From Falsiroseomonas sp050563545 (GTDB lineage: Bacteria; Pseudomonadota; Alphaproteobacteria; Acetobacterales; Acetobacteraceae), in the NCBI RefSeq assembly GCF_050563545.1, contig NZ_JBNXUM010000006.1:62001-126000 (forward strand): DNA of 64,000 nucleotides, given 5' to 3'. Positions 34,447 through 42,642 of this stretch are shown here, piece by piece. The first letter of the stretch is position 1. Each line of letters starts with the position of its first letter. Position numbers and translations under genes: made by a program. Under the pieces are notes generated by a model. It was given only the letters and a program-made list of their open reading frames with translations, was not told where the DNA came from and searched no databases.

Positions 34447-35604
34447 GTGACCGAAGCGCGGCTCCTGGACGTGACGGAAAGCATCTACGATGCGGCAGCG
34501 GGCGGGACGCCGTGGCATGCCGTCGGGCAGGGCCTGGCCGCGCTGGCCGGGGCCCGCAGCGCATCGCTGATGGTGGCCGACGGCCAGGGCGGGGCCGAAC
34601 TGCTCTGCCACGCCAACATCCCCCCCGAGGCGGTCGCCGCCTATGGCAGCCGGTACCGGATGCACGACCTCTGGACGCAGCGCGCGGCGTCGCTGCTGCG
34701 CCGGTCCGGGGCGCGGCCCGCCGTGCTCACCAGCGGCAGCCTGGTGCCCGACGCCGAATTCCTGCGCAGCGAGTTCTGGAACGGCTTCGGCCGCCACTAC
34801 GGGCTGCGCTACGTCGTCGGCACGGTGGTGCCGCTGGGCGAGGCCGGCAGCATGCCGCTCGGCCTGCATCGCCCGCAGGACGCCGAGCCCTTCGGCGAGG
34901 GCGAGCGCCGCCTGGTGGAGGCGGCGGTCCCGCATCTGCGCCGTGCGCTGCAGCTTCGCCATCGCCTGGCCGCGGTGCCGGCCGGCCCCGGGGCGGGGCT
35001 TGCCGCGCTCGACGGCCTGGCGAGCGGCGTGCTGGTGGTGGACGCCTCGATGCAGGTGACGCTGGCCAATGTCGCGGCGGAGGGCATGGCGGCCGCCGGC
35101 CTCGGCTTCCGCTTCCGCCGCTCGACCGGTCGGCTGACGGGCCAGGCGGCGCTGGTGCCCTGCCATCGGGCGGATGCCGCGCCGCTCGCCGCGCTGGTCG
35201 CCGCCGCGGCGGTCAAGGGGGAGGCCGGGGGCGCGATCCGGCTGCGCAGCGAGGACGGCTCGGCCGCCGTCGCCGCGCTGGTCTCGCCGCTGCCGGCGCG
35301 CATGGCGGGGGCGTCGCTGCATGCCGGCGGGCGCGTGCCCGGCCGGGCGCTGGTCCTGCTGCGGGAACTCGCGGCCCCGGCCGCGCCGCGCGCGGCGCTG
35401 CTGCGGGAGTTGTTCGGCCTGACGACGGCGGAGGCGGAGGTGGCGCGGTCGCTGGCCGGCGGCGCGACCAAGGCCGAGGTGGCGGCGGCGCGCGGCCTGC
35501 AGGAGACGACGGTGCGCACCCAGGTCCGCGCGGTGCTGGCGAAGACGGGCGCGGCGAACCTGCGGGACCTCGAGCGGATGCTGGCGGGGCTGGCGGGGGT
35601 GTAA
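34447..35604 (+). CDS. LuxR-family transcriptional regulator
   Basis: A 385-residue regulator. The C-terminal 65 residues form a LuxR-type helix-turn-helix (LFGLTTAEAEVARSLAGGAT, then KAEVAAARGLQETTVRTQVR). The preceding 310 residues contain two sensor-like alpha/beta stretches, one GAF/PAS-like at about 30-170 and one PAS-like at about 185-300 (GVLVVDASMQVTLANVAAEGM), without an autoinducer-binding signature such as the WxxxY/DxxxxW set. It is the type of large stand-alone LuxR protein frequent in Acetobacteraceae and Rhizobiales. The target is unknown. The divergent small exported protein and hydrolase-like gene are the closest candidates. A multi-hairpin element follows the stop. Confidence 0.82.
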   Translation: MTEARLLDVTESIYDAAAGGTPWHAVGQGLAALAGARSASLMVADGQGGAELLCHANIPPEAVAAYGSRYRMHDLWTQRAASLLRRSGARPAVLTSGSLVPDAEFLRSEFWNGFGRHYGLRYVVGTVVPLGEAGSMPLGLHRPQDAEPFGEGERRLVEAAVPHLRRALQLRHRLAAVPAGPGAGLAALDGLASGVLVVDASMQVTLANVAAEGMAAAGLGFRFRRSTGRLTGQAALVPCHRADAAPLAALVAAAAVKGEAGGAIRLRSEDGSAAVAALVSPLPARMAGASLHAGGRVPGRALVLLRELAAPAAPRAALLRELFGLTTAEAEVARSLAGGATKAEVAAARGLQETTVRTQVRAVLAKTGAANLRDLERMLAGLAGV

Positions 35605-35620
35605 CGCGCGGCGCCGGAAG

Positions 35621-35801
35621 GGGCGCTGCCCCTCCCGGACCCACCCCGCCAGGGGCCGGCGGGCCCCTGGACCCGCGATCAGTTCAACGCCGAAGGCGGG
35701 GAGGGGGCCGAAGTGCCCCCTCCCCGCCTTCGGCGTTAAATTCATGGGTTCAAAGGGCCCACTGGCCCTTTGCGGGCGGGGTATCGGGGAGGGCAGCGCC
35801 C
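35621..35801. repeat. Multi-hairpin intergenic element with imperfect terminal inverted repeats
   Basis: In the 214 bp between convergent genes. The ends GGGCGCTGCCCCTCCC (35621-35636) and GGGAGGGCAGCGCCC (35787-35801) are inverted copies with one gap. ACCCCGCC (35643-35650) and GGCGGGGT (35775-35782) are also inverted. Inside are three hairpins: CCAGGGGCC/GGCCCCTGG (35649-35670), a perfect 22-bp stem (35686-35707 with 35716-35737, loop CCGAAGTG), and AAAGGGCC/GGCCCTTT (35752-35771). Each end can alternatively fold on itself. No protein is encoded and no target-site duplication is obvious. It may be a MITE-like repeat or a bidirectional terminator. Confidence 0.75.
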
Positions 35802-35818
35802 TCCCCGGGCCACCCGCG

Positions 35819-36796
35819 TCACCCCTCCGGCTGCACCCCCGACACCCGCACCAGCTCCTGCCAGGTCGCCCGCTGTTCCTGCATCACCCGCAGGAACTCC
35901 GCCCTCGTCGTGGGATAGGGGATGTTGCCGCCCCGCGTCAGCGTCTCGTTCAGTGCCGGCGTCGCCAGCGCGGCGTTGATCGCGGCGTTCATGCGGTCCG
36001 CGATCGTGTCCGGGATGCCCTTCGGCCCGACGACCGCGGAGAAGCTCGGCAGGTTGTAGTCGGCCACGCCCTGTTCCTGCACCGTCGGGAATTCCGGCGC
36101 GAGCGGCCAGCGGTCGGGGCTCACGACCGCCAGCGCGCGGACCTGGCCGGCGCGCACGGCGGGGATGATGCCGGAGTAGCTGTCGAAGACCAGGTCGATG
36201 TTGCCCCCGATCAGGTCCGCCATCGCCGGCGCCGCACCGCGATAGGGCACATGCGTCAGCTCCGTCCCCGTGCGCAGCATGAAGAGCACGCCGAGCATGT
36301 GGTTCGCGCCCCCCGCCCCGGCCGAGCCGTAGTTCAGCCGGCCCGGATTGGCCTTGGCGTAGGCGACCAGCTCCTGGATGTTGCGCACGGGCAGCGCGTT
36401 CTTCACGCAGACCAGGGCGGTGCCGCGGGCGAAGGTCGCGATGTGGGTGAAGTCGTCCACGCCCTCGTAGCCGGGGCTGCGGAACAGCAGCGGCGCGCCG
36501 AGGTGGCTCGACGGGCTCGACATCATGATGGTGTAGCCGTCGGGCGCGGATTGCGCGACATGCGCGGTCCCGATCGTCCCGCCCGCGCCGGCGCGGTTGT
36601 CCACTACCACCGGCACGCCCAGCGCCTCGCTCAGCACCTGCGCCTGCTGCCGGCCTGCGATGTCGCTCGCGCCGCCCGGCGGATAGGGCACGACGAGCCG
36701 GATGGGCCGGTTCGGCCAGCCTCCCGTTCCCTGCGCGAGCGCCGGTGCGGCGAGCAGCGCCGGGCCGGCGGCAAGCAGGTGGCGGCGACGGATCAT
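35819..36796 (-). CDS. Bug-family (TctC-like) tripartite tricarboxylate-type solute receptor
   Basis: A 325-residue periplasmic receptor. Signal peptide MIRRRHLLAAGPALLAAPAL followed by Ala-Gln. Mature signatures: WPNRPIRLVVPYPPGGASD, VVVDNRAGAGGTIG and APDGYTIMMSS, then VPYRGAAPAMADLIGGN and FPTVQEQGV, which are the canonical Bug motifs. It should bind a carboxylate-type ligand. No TctA/TctB membrane partners are near. It is on the minus strand, divergent from an aldo/keto reductase gene with about 125 bp between starts. GGGAG precedes ATG 36796, and an ATG at 36820 is less well placed. It ends beside the multi-hairpin element. Confidence 0.9.
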   Translation of the reverse strand: MIRRRHLLAAGPALLAAPALAQGTGGWPNRPIRLVVPYPPGGASDIAGRQQAQVLSEALGVPVVVDNRAGAGGTIGTAHVAQSAPDGYTIMMSSPSSHLGAPLLFRSPGYEGVDDFTHIATFARGTALVCVKNALPVRNIQELVAYAKANPGRLNYGSAGAGGANHMLGVLFMLRTGTELTHVPYRGAAPAMADLIGGNIDLVFDSYSGIIPAVRAGQVRALAVVSPDRWPLAPEFPTVQEQGVADYNLPSFSAVVGPKGIPDTIADRMNAAINAALATPALNETLTRGGNIPYPTTRAEFLRVMQEQRATWQELVRVSGVQPEG

Positions 36797-36922
36797 GGTG
36801 AAACTCCCGGTTTCGTTCATCGCGGACTAGCAAGAACGATACCGCCACGGCGCGCAAGCGCGGGGTGGGAATTGGACGCGCGACGGCCGGGCGCGCAGAC
36901 TGACGGCCAGGGAGGATCGCCG

Positions 36923-37930
36923 ATGGATTATCGCCGTCTCGGGACCAGTGGGCTGAAGGTCTCGCCGCTTTGCCTGGGCGCCATGATGTTCGGCGGCCCG
37001 ACCGACGAGGCCGAGGCCGCGCGCATCGTCGGAGCCGCGCGCGATGCCGGCGTCAACTTCATCGACACCGCGAACGCCTATGGCAACGGCGTGTCGGAGG
37101 AGGTCACCGGGCGCCTGGTGCGCGGCGCGCGGGAATGGTGGGTGGTCGCGACCAAGATCGCCAACCCCATGGGCAAGGGCCCGAACGAGCGCGGCCTGTC
37201 GCGGCGCGCCTGCTTCGACGCGGTGGAGGCCTGCCTGTCACGCCTCGGGCTGGACACCATCGACATCCTCTACCTCCACAAGGAGGATCACGAGACGCCG
37301 CTGGCCGAGACGGTGCGCGCGCTGGCCGACCTGGTGGGGCAGGGGATGATCCTGCATTTCGGGGTGTCGAACTACCGGGCCTGGCGGATCGCGGAGATCT
37401 GCCGGCTCTGCGACGAGGCAGGCATCGACCGCCCCGTCGCCAGCCAGCCGCTCTACAACCTGCTGAACCGCCAGTCCGAGGTCGAGCAGATCCCGGCGAG
37501 CGCCCATTTCGGCCTTGGCGTCGTGCCCTATTCGCCGCTGGCGCGCGGCGTGCTGACAGCGAAATACGCGTCCCAGGACGCGCCGCCGCCCGACACCCGC
37601 GCGGGGCGCGCGGACCGGCGCATGATGGAGACGGAATGGCGCCCGGACAGCCTGCGCATCGCGCAGGTGATCCGCGCGCATGCCGAGGCGCGCGGCATCA
37701 CGCCGGGCCAGTTCGCCATGGCCTGGGTGCTGAACAACCGCCTGGTCACCAGTGCGATCGCGGGGCCGCGGACGCTCGGGCAATGGCAGGACTATCTCGG
37801 CGGCCTGGCCTACCGCTTCACGGCGGAGGACGAGGCGCTGGTGGACGGGCTGGTGCCGGCCGGGCATCCCTCGACGCCGGGCTACAACGATCCCGCCTAC
37901 CCCGTGGAGGGCCGGCTGCCAGGAGGGTGA
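36923..37930 (+). CDS. Aldo/keto reductase
   Basis: A 335-residue TIM-barrel oxidoreductase. The N terminus YRRLGTSGLKVSPLCLGAM is the family's first strand. The tetrad is visible as Asp/Tyr in FIDTANAYGNGVSEE, Lys in VVATKIANPMG and His in LYLHKEDHETP. The NADPH-binding C-terminal region has SAIAGPRTLGQW. It is similar in layout to YajO/IolS-type reductases. It reduces a carbonyl or oxidises an alcohol in the cytoplasm, with unknown substrate. It starts at ATG 36923 after GGAGG. It lies 110 bp before the benzoate-type importer genes, in the same direction, but a candidate BoxR operator separates them. Confidence 0.9.
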   Translation: MDYRRLGTSGLKVSPLCLGAMMFGGPTDEAEAARIVGAARDAGVNFIDTANAYGNGVSEEVTGRLVRGAREWWVVATKIANPMGKGPNERGLSRRACFDAVEACLSRLGLDTIDILYLHKEDHETPLAETVRALADLVGQGMILHFGVSNYRAWRIAEICRLCDEAGIDRPVASQPLYNLLNRQSEVEQIPASAHFGLGVVPYSPLARGVLTAKYASQDAPPPDTRAGRADRRMMETEWRPDSLRIAQVIRAHAEARGITPGQFAMAWVLNNRLVTSAIAGPRTLGQWQDYLGGLAYRFTAEDEALVDGLVPAGHPSTPGYNDPAYPVEGRLPGG

Positions 37931-37938
37931 TGCCGTTG

Positions 37939-37960
37939 AACCTGCACGATATTGCAGGTT
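37939..37960. promoter_or_regulatory. Candidate BoxR operator/promoter of the box island
   Basis: The 22-bp perfect palindrome AACCTGCA-CGATAT-TGCAGGTT contains TGCA-N6-TGCA (37943-37956). A further TGCA lies at 37986-37989. TGCA repeats are, to my knowledge, recognised by the related benzoate regulators BzdR and BoxR, and a BoxR-type gene ends this cluster. The right half overlaps a possible -35 (TTGCAG, 37952-37957) placed 17 bases before GATAGG (37975-37980), the geometry of a repressor site. It lies about 80 bp before the first importer gene. Confidence 0.6.
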
Positions 37961-38040
37961 GCCGCGGCGCATGAGATAGGCTTGTTGCAGGATACGATCC
38001 GGCGGGTTCACGCCGGGCGACAAGGGAAGGACCACGTTCG

Positions 38041-39231
38041 ATGCGCGATCGCGCCATGCCCATATCGCGCCGCGGCTTCGCGGCGCTTGCCGCCGCCGGC
38101 GCCCTCGGCGGCGTCGCCCGTCCGGTCATCGCCCAGGGCGCCCCGCTGCGCGTCGGGCTGATGCTGCCCTTCTCCGGCACCTTCGCCGCGCTCGGCGAGA
38201 ACATCGCGGCCGCGATCGAGCTGCACATCCAGGAACGCGGCGGCCGCTTCGGCGGGCGGCAGCTCCAGCTCATCCGCCTCGACGACGAGAGCAACCCGGC
38301 CAACGCCGTGCAGAACGTCAACCGCCTGGTCGGCCGCGACAGGGCCGAGGTGCTGATCGGCACCGTCCATTCCGGCGTGGTGATGGCGCTGGTGCAGGTC
38401 AGCCGCGAGCGCGGCATCCCGCTGATCATCCCGAACGCCGGCAACCAGGCCGCGACCGGGGAGCTCTGCGCGCCCTCGATCTTCCGCTCCTCCTTCAGCA
38501 ACTGGCAGCCGGCCTATGGGATGGGGCTCTGGCTCAGCCGGAACGGCGTGAAGCGCGCGGCCTGGGTGACCTGGGACTACGCTGCCGGCAACGAATCCGG
38601 CGAAGGTTTCCGGCAGGGCCTGGCCGCGGGCGGCGCGGAGCTGGTGCGCGAGCTGAAGCTTCCCTTCCCCGAGACCAACTTCCAGCCGCTGCTGGCCCAG
38701 ATCCCGGGCCTGAACCTGGATGCCGTCGGCAGCTTCTTTGCGGGCGGCGGCGCCGTGCAGTTCGTGCGCGAATACGCCGCGGCGGGGCTGAAGGACCGCA
38801 TCCCGCTCTGCGGCTCCGGCTTCCTGACGGAGGGCACGCTGCAAGGCCAGGGCGCCGCGGCCGAGGGGATCAAGACCTCGCTGCACTATGGCGACGGCAT
38901 CGACACCCCGAAGAACCGGAGCTTCCGGGAGGCCTTCAAGGCCCGCACGGGCCGCGATGCAGACGTCTATGCCGTGCAGGGCTACGACGCCGCGCAGATG
39001 CTGGCGGCGGGGCTGGACGGCGTGCGCGGCAACCTCGACGCCGAGCGGGAGTTCAGCCGCGCGATCCGCAGCGCCCGCATCGACAGCCCGCGCGGGCCGT
39101 TCTCGCTGTCCGCCAGCCACAATCCCATCCAGAACATGTGGCTGCGCGAGGCGAAGGGCGGGGAGAACAAGGTGATCGGCATCGCCGCGGAATCGCTGGC
39201 CGACCCGGGCACGGGCTGCCGGATGGCATGA
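38041..39231 (+). CDS. Branched-chain-type ABC transporter substrate-binding protein (likely benzoate/aromatic acid)
   Basis: A 396-residue periplasmic binding protein of the Leu/Ile/Val (Peripla_BP_6) family. The N terminus MRDRAMPISRRGFAALAAAG is a Tat-type signal (S-R-R-G-F), ending about residue 38 near VIAQGA. The mature start LRVGLMLPFSGTFAALGEN, then LDDESNPANAVQNVNRLV and VLIGTVHSGVVMA are the family's characteristic blocks. Followed by two permeases and two ATPases, it completes a high-affinity importer whose position at the head of a box catabolic island points to benzoate or a related aromatic acid. GGAAGGA precedes ATG 38041 by 9 bases, and ATG 38056 is an alternative. A repeat hairpin separates it from the permease genes. 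Confidence 0.9.
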   Translation: MRDRAMPISRRGFAALAAAGALGGVARPVIAQGAPLRVGLMLPFSGTFAALGENIAAAIELHIQERGGRFGGRQLQLIRLDDESNPANAVQNVNRLVGRDRAEVLIGTVHSGVVMALVQVSRERGIPLIIPNAGNQAATGELCAPSIFRSSFSNWQPAYGMGLWLSRNGVKRAAWVTWDYAAGNESGEGFRQGLAAGGAELVRELKLPFPETNFQPLLAQIPGLNLDAVGSFFAGGGAVQFVREYAAAGLKDRIPLCGSGFLTEGTLQGQGAAAEGIKTSLHYGDGIDTPKNRSFREAFKARTGRDADVYAVQGYDAAQMLAAGLDGVRGNLDAEREFSRAIRSARIDSPRGPFSLSASHNPIQNMWLREAKGGENKVIGIAAESLADPGTGCRMA

Positions 39232-39240
39232 CCAAACGCG

Positions 39241-39310
39241 CTCCCTCCCCCCGCCCGTGATTTTCCCTCCCCCGCTAGCGGGGGAGGCGGCCGCGTATCG
39301 GGGGAGGGCG
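39241..39310. repeat. GC-rich intergenic hairpin repeat, copy 4
   Basis: Between the importer's binding protein and first permease, so inside a probable operon. Hairpin arms CCCTCCCCCGC (39265-39275) and GCGGGGGAGG (39278-39287) around TA. In this position such a stem could favour higher expression of the binding protein relative to the permease. Confidence 0.8.
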
Positions 39311-39321
39311 AAAGGACGCCC

Positions 39322-40191
39322 TTGGACCTCTCCGGCCTTCTCGCGCAGATCCTGAACGGCTTGCAGTACGGGCTGCTGCTGTTCCTGATCTCCTCCGGGC
39401 TCACGCTGATCTTCGGCGTGATGGGCGTGATCAATCTCGCGCACGGCTCGATGTTCATGATCGGCGCCTACCTCGCCTTCGTCATCGCGGGGCTGACGGG
39501 CTCGCTCTGGCTCGCGCTGCCCGCCGCGATCCTCGGCGGCATCGCGGTCGGCGCGGCGCTGGAAGCCGGGCTCTTCCGCCGCTTCTACAGGCGCGAGCAC
39601 CTGGACCAGGTGCTGCTGACCTTCGCGCTGATCCTGCTGTTCGAGGAAGCGCGCTCCGCCCTGCTCGGCAACGACTTCCACGCGGTGCCGGTGCCCAAGA
39701 TCCTGGACTTCTCCGTCCCCGTCACCGCCGATTTCGCCTATTCCGCCTACCGCCTCGCCGTGCTCGGCGTCTGCCTGGTGGTCGCGGCGCTGATGTTCCT
39801 CGGGATCGAGCGTACGCGCGTCGGTTCCGCCATTCGCGCGGCGGCGGAGAAGCCGGAGATGGTGGACCTGCTCGGGCTCGATGCGCGGCGCATCCACATG
39901 CTGGTCTTTGCCGCCGGCACGGCGCTGGCGATGCTGGCCGGCGCGCTCGCGGCGCCGCTGCATTCCGTCTACCCCAACATGGGCGACGGCTTCCTCATCA
40001 TCTGCTTCGTGGTGGTAGTGGTGGGTGGCGTCGGGTCCATCGCCGGCGCGTTCTGGGCGGCGCTGCTGATCGGGCTGGTGGACACGCTGGGCAAGGCCTA
40101 CATGCCCGGCGTCTCGGGGCTCGCGGTCTATGTGCTGATGGCGGCGGTGCTGCTCTGGCGGCCGTCCGGCCTGTTCGCGGCGGGGCGCTGA
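39322..40191 (+). CDS. Branched-chain-type ABC transporter permease (LivH-like)
   Basis: A 289-residue inner-membrane permease with about 8 membrane segments. The LivH hallmark LTLIFGVMGVINLAHGSMFMI is spread over the first two helices, and the cytoplasmic coupling segment GSAIRAAAEKPEMVDLLG comes at about 172-189. The last loop GGVGSIAGAFWAALLIGLVD is the family's conserved glycine-rich region. It starts at TTG 39322, with AAAGGA just upstream. Together with the LivM-like permease encoded next to it, it forms the pore of the importer. The next gene begins 1 bp after its stop. Confidence 0.9.
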   Translation: MDLSGLLAQILNGLQYGLLLFLISSGLTLIFGVMGVINLAHGSMFMIGAYLAFVIAGLTGSLWLALPAAILGGIAVGAALEAGLFRRFYRREHLDQVLLTFALILLFEEARSALLGNDFHAVPVPKILDFSVPVTADFAYSAYRLAVLGVCLVVAALMFLGIERTRVGSAIRAAAEKPEMVDLLGLDARRIHMLVFAAGTALAMLAGALAAPLHSVYPNMGDGFLIICFVVVVVGGVGSIAGAFWAALLIGLVDTLGKAYMPGVSGLAVYVLMAAVLLWRPSGLFAAGR

Positions 40192-40192
40192 G

Positions 40193-41143
40193 ATGCGGGT
40201 CGCGGGCCCGATCGGGACGCTCCTGCTGGCGATCACCGCAATCGTGGTGGCGTCGATGCCGTGGTGGGCGCAGGCCTATCACGTCCAGCTCGCCTCCACG
40301 GCGCTGATCTCCGCGATGTTCGCGCTGAGCCTGCAGCTGCTGGTGGGCGGGGCGGGGATGGTGAGCCTCGGCCACGCCGCCTTCTTCGGCGTCGGCGCCT
40401 ATGCGGTCTATCTGCTGCCGCCCGGACTTTCGATCGCGCTGACGCTGCCCGCCGCGGCCGCGCTGGCGGGGATCGCGGCGCTGCCGGTCGGCGCGATGTC
40501 GCTGCGCACGCGCGGCTTCTTCTTCCTGATGGTCACGCTCGCCTTCGGGCAGATGCTGTATTTCCTCTTCCACGACACGCCGCTCGGTGGCGGCAAGGAC
40601 GGCGTCTTCGTCACCCGCCCGGCCTTCGAGATCTTCGGCATGGCGTGGGAGGTCCCGCGCCGGCAGCGCGCGCAGGTGCTGCTCTGGGTCAATCTCGGTA
40701 TCCTGGTCGCGATGTATGCGGGGCTGGCGCTGCTGATGCGCACGCTCTTCGGCCATGCGCTGCAGGGCATCCGCGCCAACGAGGACCGCATGCGCGCCCT
40801 TGGCTATGACACGCGTCGTATCAAGCTGGTGGCCTTCGTCATCGCCGGCGCGCTGGCCGGACTCGCGGGCCACATGTGGGCGATGACCGAGGCCTTCGTG
40901 AACCCCGAGTTCCTCTCCTGGCACCGCAGCGCGGAGGCGCTGCTGATGGTCCTCCTCGGCGGCATCGGCGCGCTGCACGGCCCGATCCTCGGTGCCTTCG
41001 CCTACGTCGGCCTGGGCGAGGCCGCGACGCTGATCACCGAACGCCAGCGCCTGGTGGAGGGGCTGGTCATCCTGGCCGTCGTGCTGCTGCTGCCGCGCGG
41101 CCTGGCTGGCATCCTGCCCGCGCGGAAGGAGCCGCGCCGATGA
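40193..41143 (+). CDS. Branched-chain-type ABC transporter permease (LivM-like)
   Basis: A 316-residue permease with about 10 membrane segments. LivM-type signatures include LSLQLLVGGAGMVSLGHAAFFGVGAY (two adjacent helices with the SLGHA loop), LRTRGFFFLMVTLAFGQML, and the ATPase-coupling stretch GIRANEDRMRALGYDTRRIK at about 193-212. The end region GGIGALHGPILGAF is typical. It starts at ATG 40193, immediately after the LivH-like stop, and its stop overlaps the ATPase start by 4 bp. It is the second half of the importer pore. Confidence 0.9.
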   Translation: MRVAGPIGTLLLAITAIVVASMPWWAQAYHVQLASTALISAMFALSLQLLVGGAGMVSLGHAAFFGVGAYAVYLLPPGLSIALTLPAAAALAGIAALPVGAMSLRTRGFFFLMVTLAFGQMLYFLFHDTPLGGGKDGVFVTRPAFEIFGMAWEVPRRQRAQVLLWVNLGILVAMYAGLALLMRTLFGHALQGIRANEDRMRALGYDTRRIKLVAFVIAGALAGLAGHMWAMTEAFVNPEFLSWHRSAEALLMVLLGGIGALHGPILGAFAYVGLGEAATLITERQRLVEGLVILAVVLLLPRGLAGILPARKEPRR

Positions 41144-41877
41144 GCGCGCTGCGCGCCGAGGCGCTGACCCGCCGCTTCGGCGGCCTGACCGCCGTGTCCG
41201 ACGTCTCGCTGTCCATTGAGATCGGCGAGTTGCACGCCGTGATCGGCCCGAACGGCGCGGGCAAGTCCACGCTGGTCAACCTGCTGTCCGGCACGCTGCC
41301 GCCGAGCGCGGGCCGTGTGCTGCTGGGCGACACGGACGTGACGGGCTGGCCGAGCTGGCGGCTCGCGCAGGCCGGCATCGGCCGCAGCTTCCAGCGCACC
41401 AACGTGCTGCGCGAGATGACGGTCTTCGAGAATGTGCGGCTGGCCGCGCAGGCATCGGTCTTCACGCCCGGAAGCTGGCTGCACCGCGCGACTCGGGAAA
41501 CCGCGCCGATCGAGGCGGCGCGCGCCGCGCTGGTGCGCGTCGGGCTCGAGCGCGAGGGAATCGCGGCGACGCTGAGCCATGGCGAGCTGCGCCTGTTGGA
41601 GATCGCGATGGCGCTGGCGACCGCCCCGCGCGTGCTGCTGCTGGACGAGCCGCTGGCCGGCATGGGCCCGGAGGAGGGCGAGAAGGTCGCGGGCCTGCTG
41701 AAGGAACTGACGCGCGATCACGCGGTGCTGCTGATCGAGCACGACATGGACTTCGTCTTCGCGGTTGCGGATTCCATGACGGTGATGGTGGATGGCCGCG
41801 TGCTGGAACAGGGCGCGCCGGCGACGATCCGGGCGTCGGCCGCCGTGCGCGAAGCCTATCTGGGCAACGACGCATGA
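41140..41877 (+). CDS. ABC transporter ATP-binding protein (LivG-like)
   Basis: A 245-residue ATPase. Walker A is GPNGAGKST (about 38-46), followed by the Q-loop region FQRTNVLREMTVFENV. The ABC signature is LSHGELRLLEIAMALA, a variant of LSYGQQ in which Gln is Glu. Walker B is VLLLDEPLAGMGPEE with the catalytic Glu, and the H-loop is LLIEHDMDFVF. It is the first of two ATPases of the branched-chain-type importer. Start and stop overlap its neighbours by 4 bp on both sides, so it is part of a tight translational cascade. Confidence 0.92.
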   Translation: MSALRAEALTRRFGGLTAVSDVSLSIEIGELHAVIGPNGAGKSTLVNLLSGTLPPSAGRVLLGDTDVTGWPSWRLAQAGIGRSFQRTNVLREMTVFENVRLAAQASVFTPGSWLHRATRETAPIEAARAALVRVGLEREGIAATLSHGELRLLEIAMALATAPRVLLLDEPLAGMGPEEGEKVAGLLKELTRDHAVLLIEHDMDFVFAVADSMTVMVDGRVLEQGAPATIRASAAVREAYLGNDA

Positions 41878-42638
41878 GTGGCCCGGCCGATTCAGACCTC
41901 CGGGCGGCGCCCTCCGGTCATCGGACGGGGACGCCCATCCTGGAATCGCGCGGATTGCAGGCCGGCTATGGCGAAGGGCTCGTGCTGCGCGGCGTGGACA
42001 TCGCGATCCGGCCGGGCGAGACGATCGGGCTCATGGGTCGCAACGGCATGGGCAAGACGACGCTGATCCGCACGCTGCTCGGCCTGCTGCCGGCGCGCGC
42101 GGGCCAAGTTCTGGTGGACGGCCAGGACGTCACGCGTGAGACCACGTTCAGGCGTGCGCAGCGCGGCATCGCCGTGGTGCCGGAAGGCCGCGGCGTCTTC
42201 GCCTCTCTCACCGTCATCGAGAACCTGAAGCTTGCGGCCCGCCCGGATGCGGCGGGCAGCACGCCCTGGCCGCTCGATCGCGTGCTGTCGATCTTCCCGC
42301 GCCTCGGCCAGCGCGCGACGAACCGCGGCGACCAGCTCTCGGGCGGGGAGCAGCAGATGCTGGCCATCGGCCGCGCACTGATGACGAGCCCGCGCCTGCT
42401 GATCCTGGACGAGGCGACCGAAGGCCTGGCCCCGCTGGTGCGCGACGAGATCTGGCGGACGATCCGCACGGTGCGCGAAGCCGGCCTCGCCTGCATCATC
42501 GTGGACAAGACGGTCACCGCGGTGCTGTCCGTCGTGGACCGCGCCGAGATCCTGGTGAAGGGCTCGCTGGTGTGGTCTGGCAGGCCCGACGAGCTGCGTG
42601 CCGATCCGGCGTTGATGCACCGACACCTGGGAGTGTGA
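41874..42638 (+). CDS. ABC transporter ATP-binding protein (LivF-like)
   Basis: A 254-residue ATPase, with about 20 extra N-terminal residues before the family core (ILESRGLQAGYGEGLVLRGV). Walker A is GRNGMGKTT, the signature is LSGGEQQMLAIGRAL, Walker B is RLLILDEATEGLAP and the H-loop position reads IIVDKTVTAV. LivF proteins normally carry a variant or missing H-loop His in the form VEQN; here it is VDKT, so the LivG-like partner probably provides the main hydrolytic site. It overlaps the LivG-like gene by 4 bp and is followed 4 bp later by the DUF4863 gene. Confidence 0.9.
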   Translation: MSGPADSDLRAAPSGHRTGTPILESRGLQAGYGEGLVLRGVDIAIRPGETIGLMGRNGMGKTTLIRTLLGLLPARAGQVLVDGQDVTRETTFRRAQRGIAVVPEGRGVFASLTVIENLKLAARPDAAGSTPWPLDRVLSIFPRLGQRATNRGDQLSGGEQQMLAIGRALMTSPRLLILDEATEGLAPLVRDEIWRTIRTVREAGLACIIVDKTVTAVLSVVDRAEILVKGSLVWSGRPDELRADPALMHRHLGV

Positions 42639-42642
42639 CGCC

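Noticed and set aside
35744..36922. N-terminal extension of the aldo/keto reductase frame
   Set aside because: The extension is antisense to a clear Bug receptor gene, and the real enzyme starts at ATG 36923 after GGAGG.
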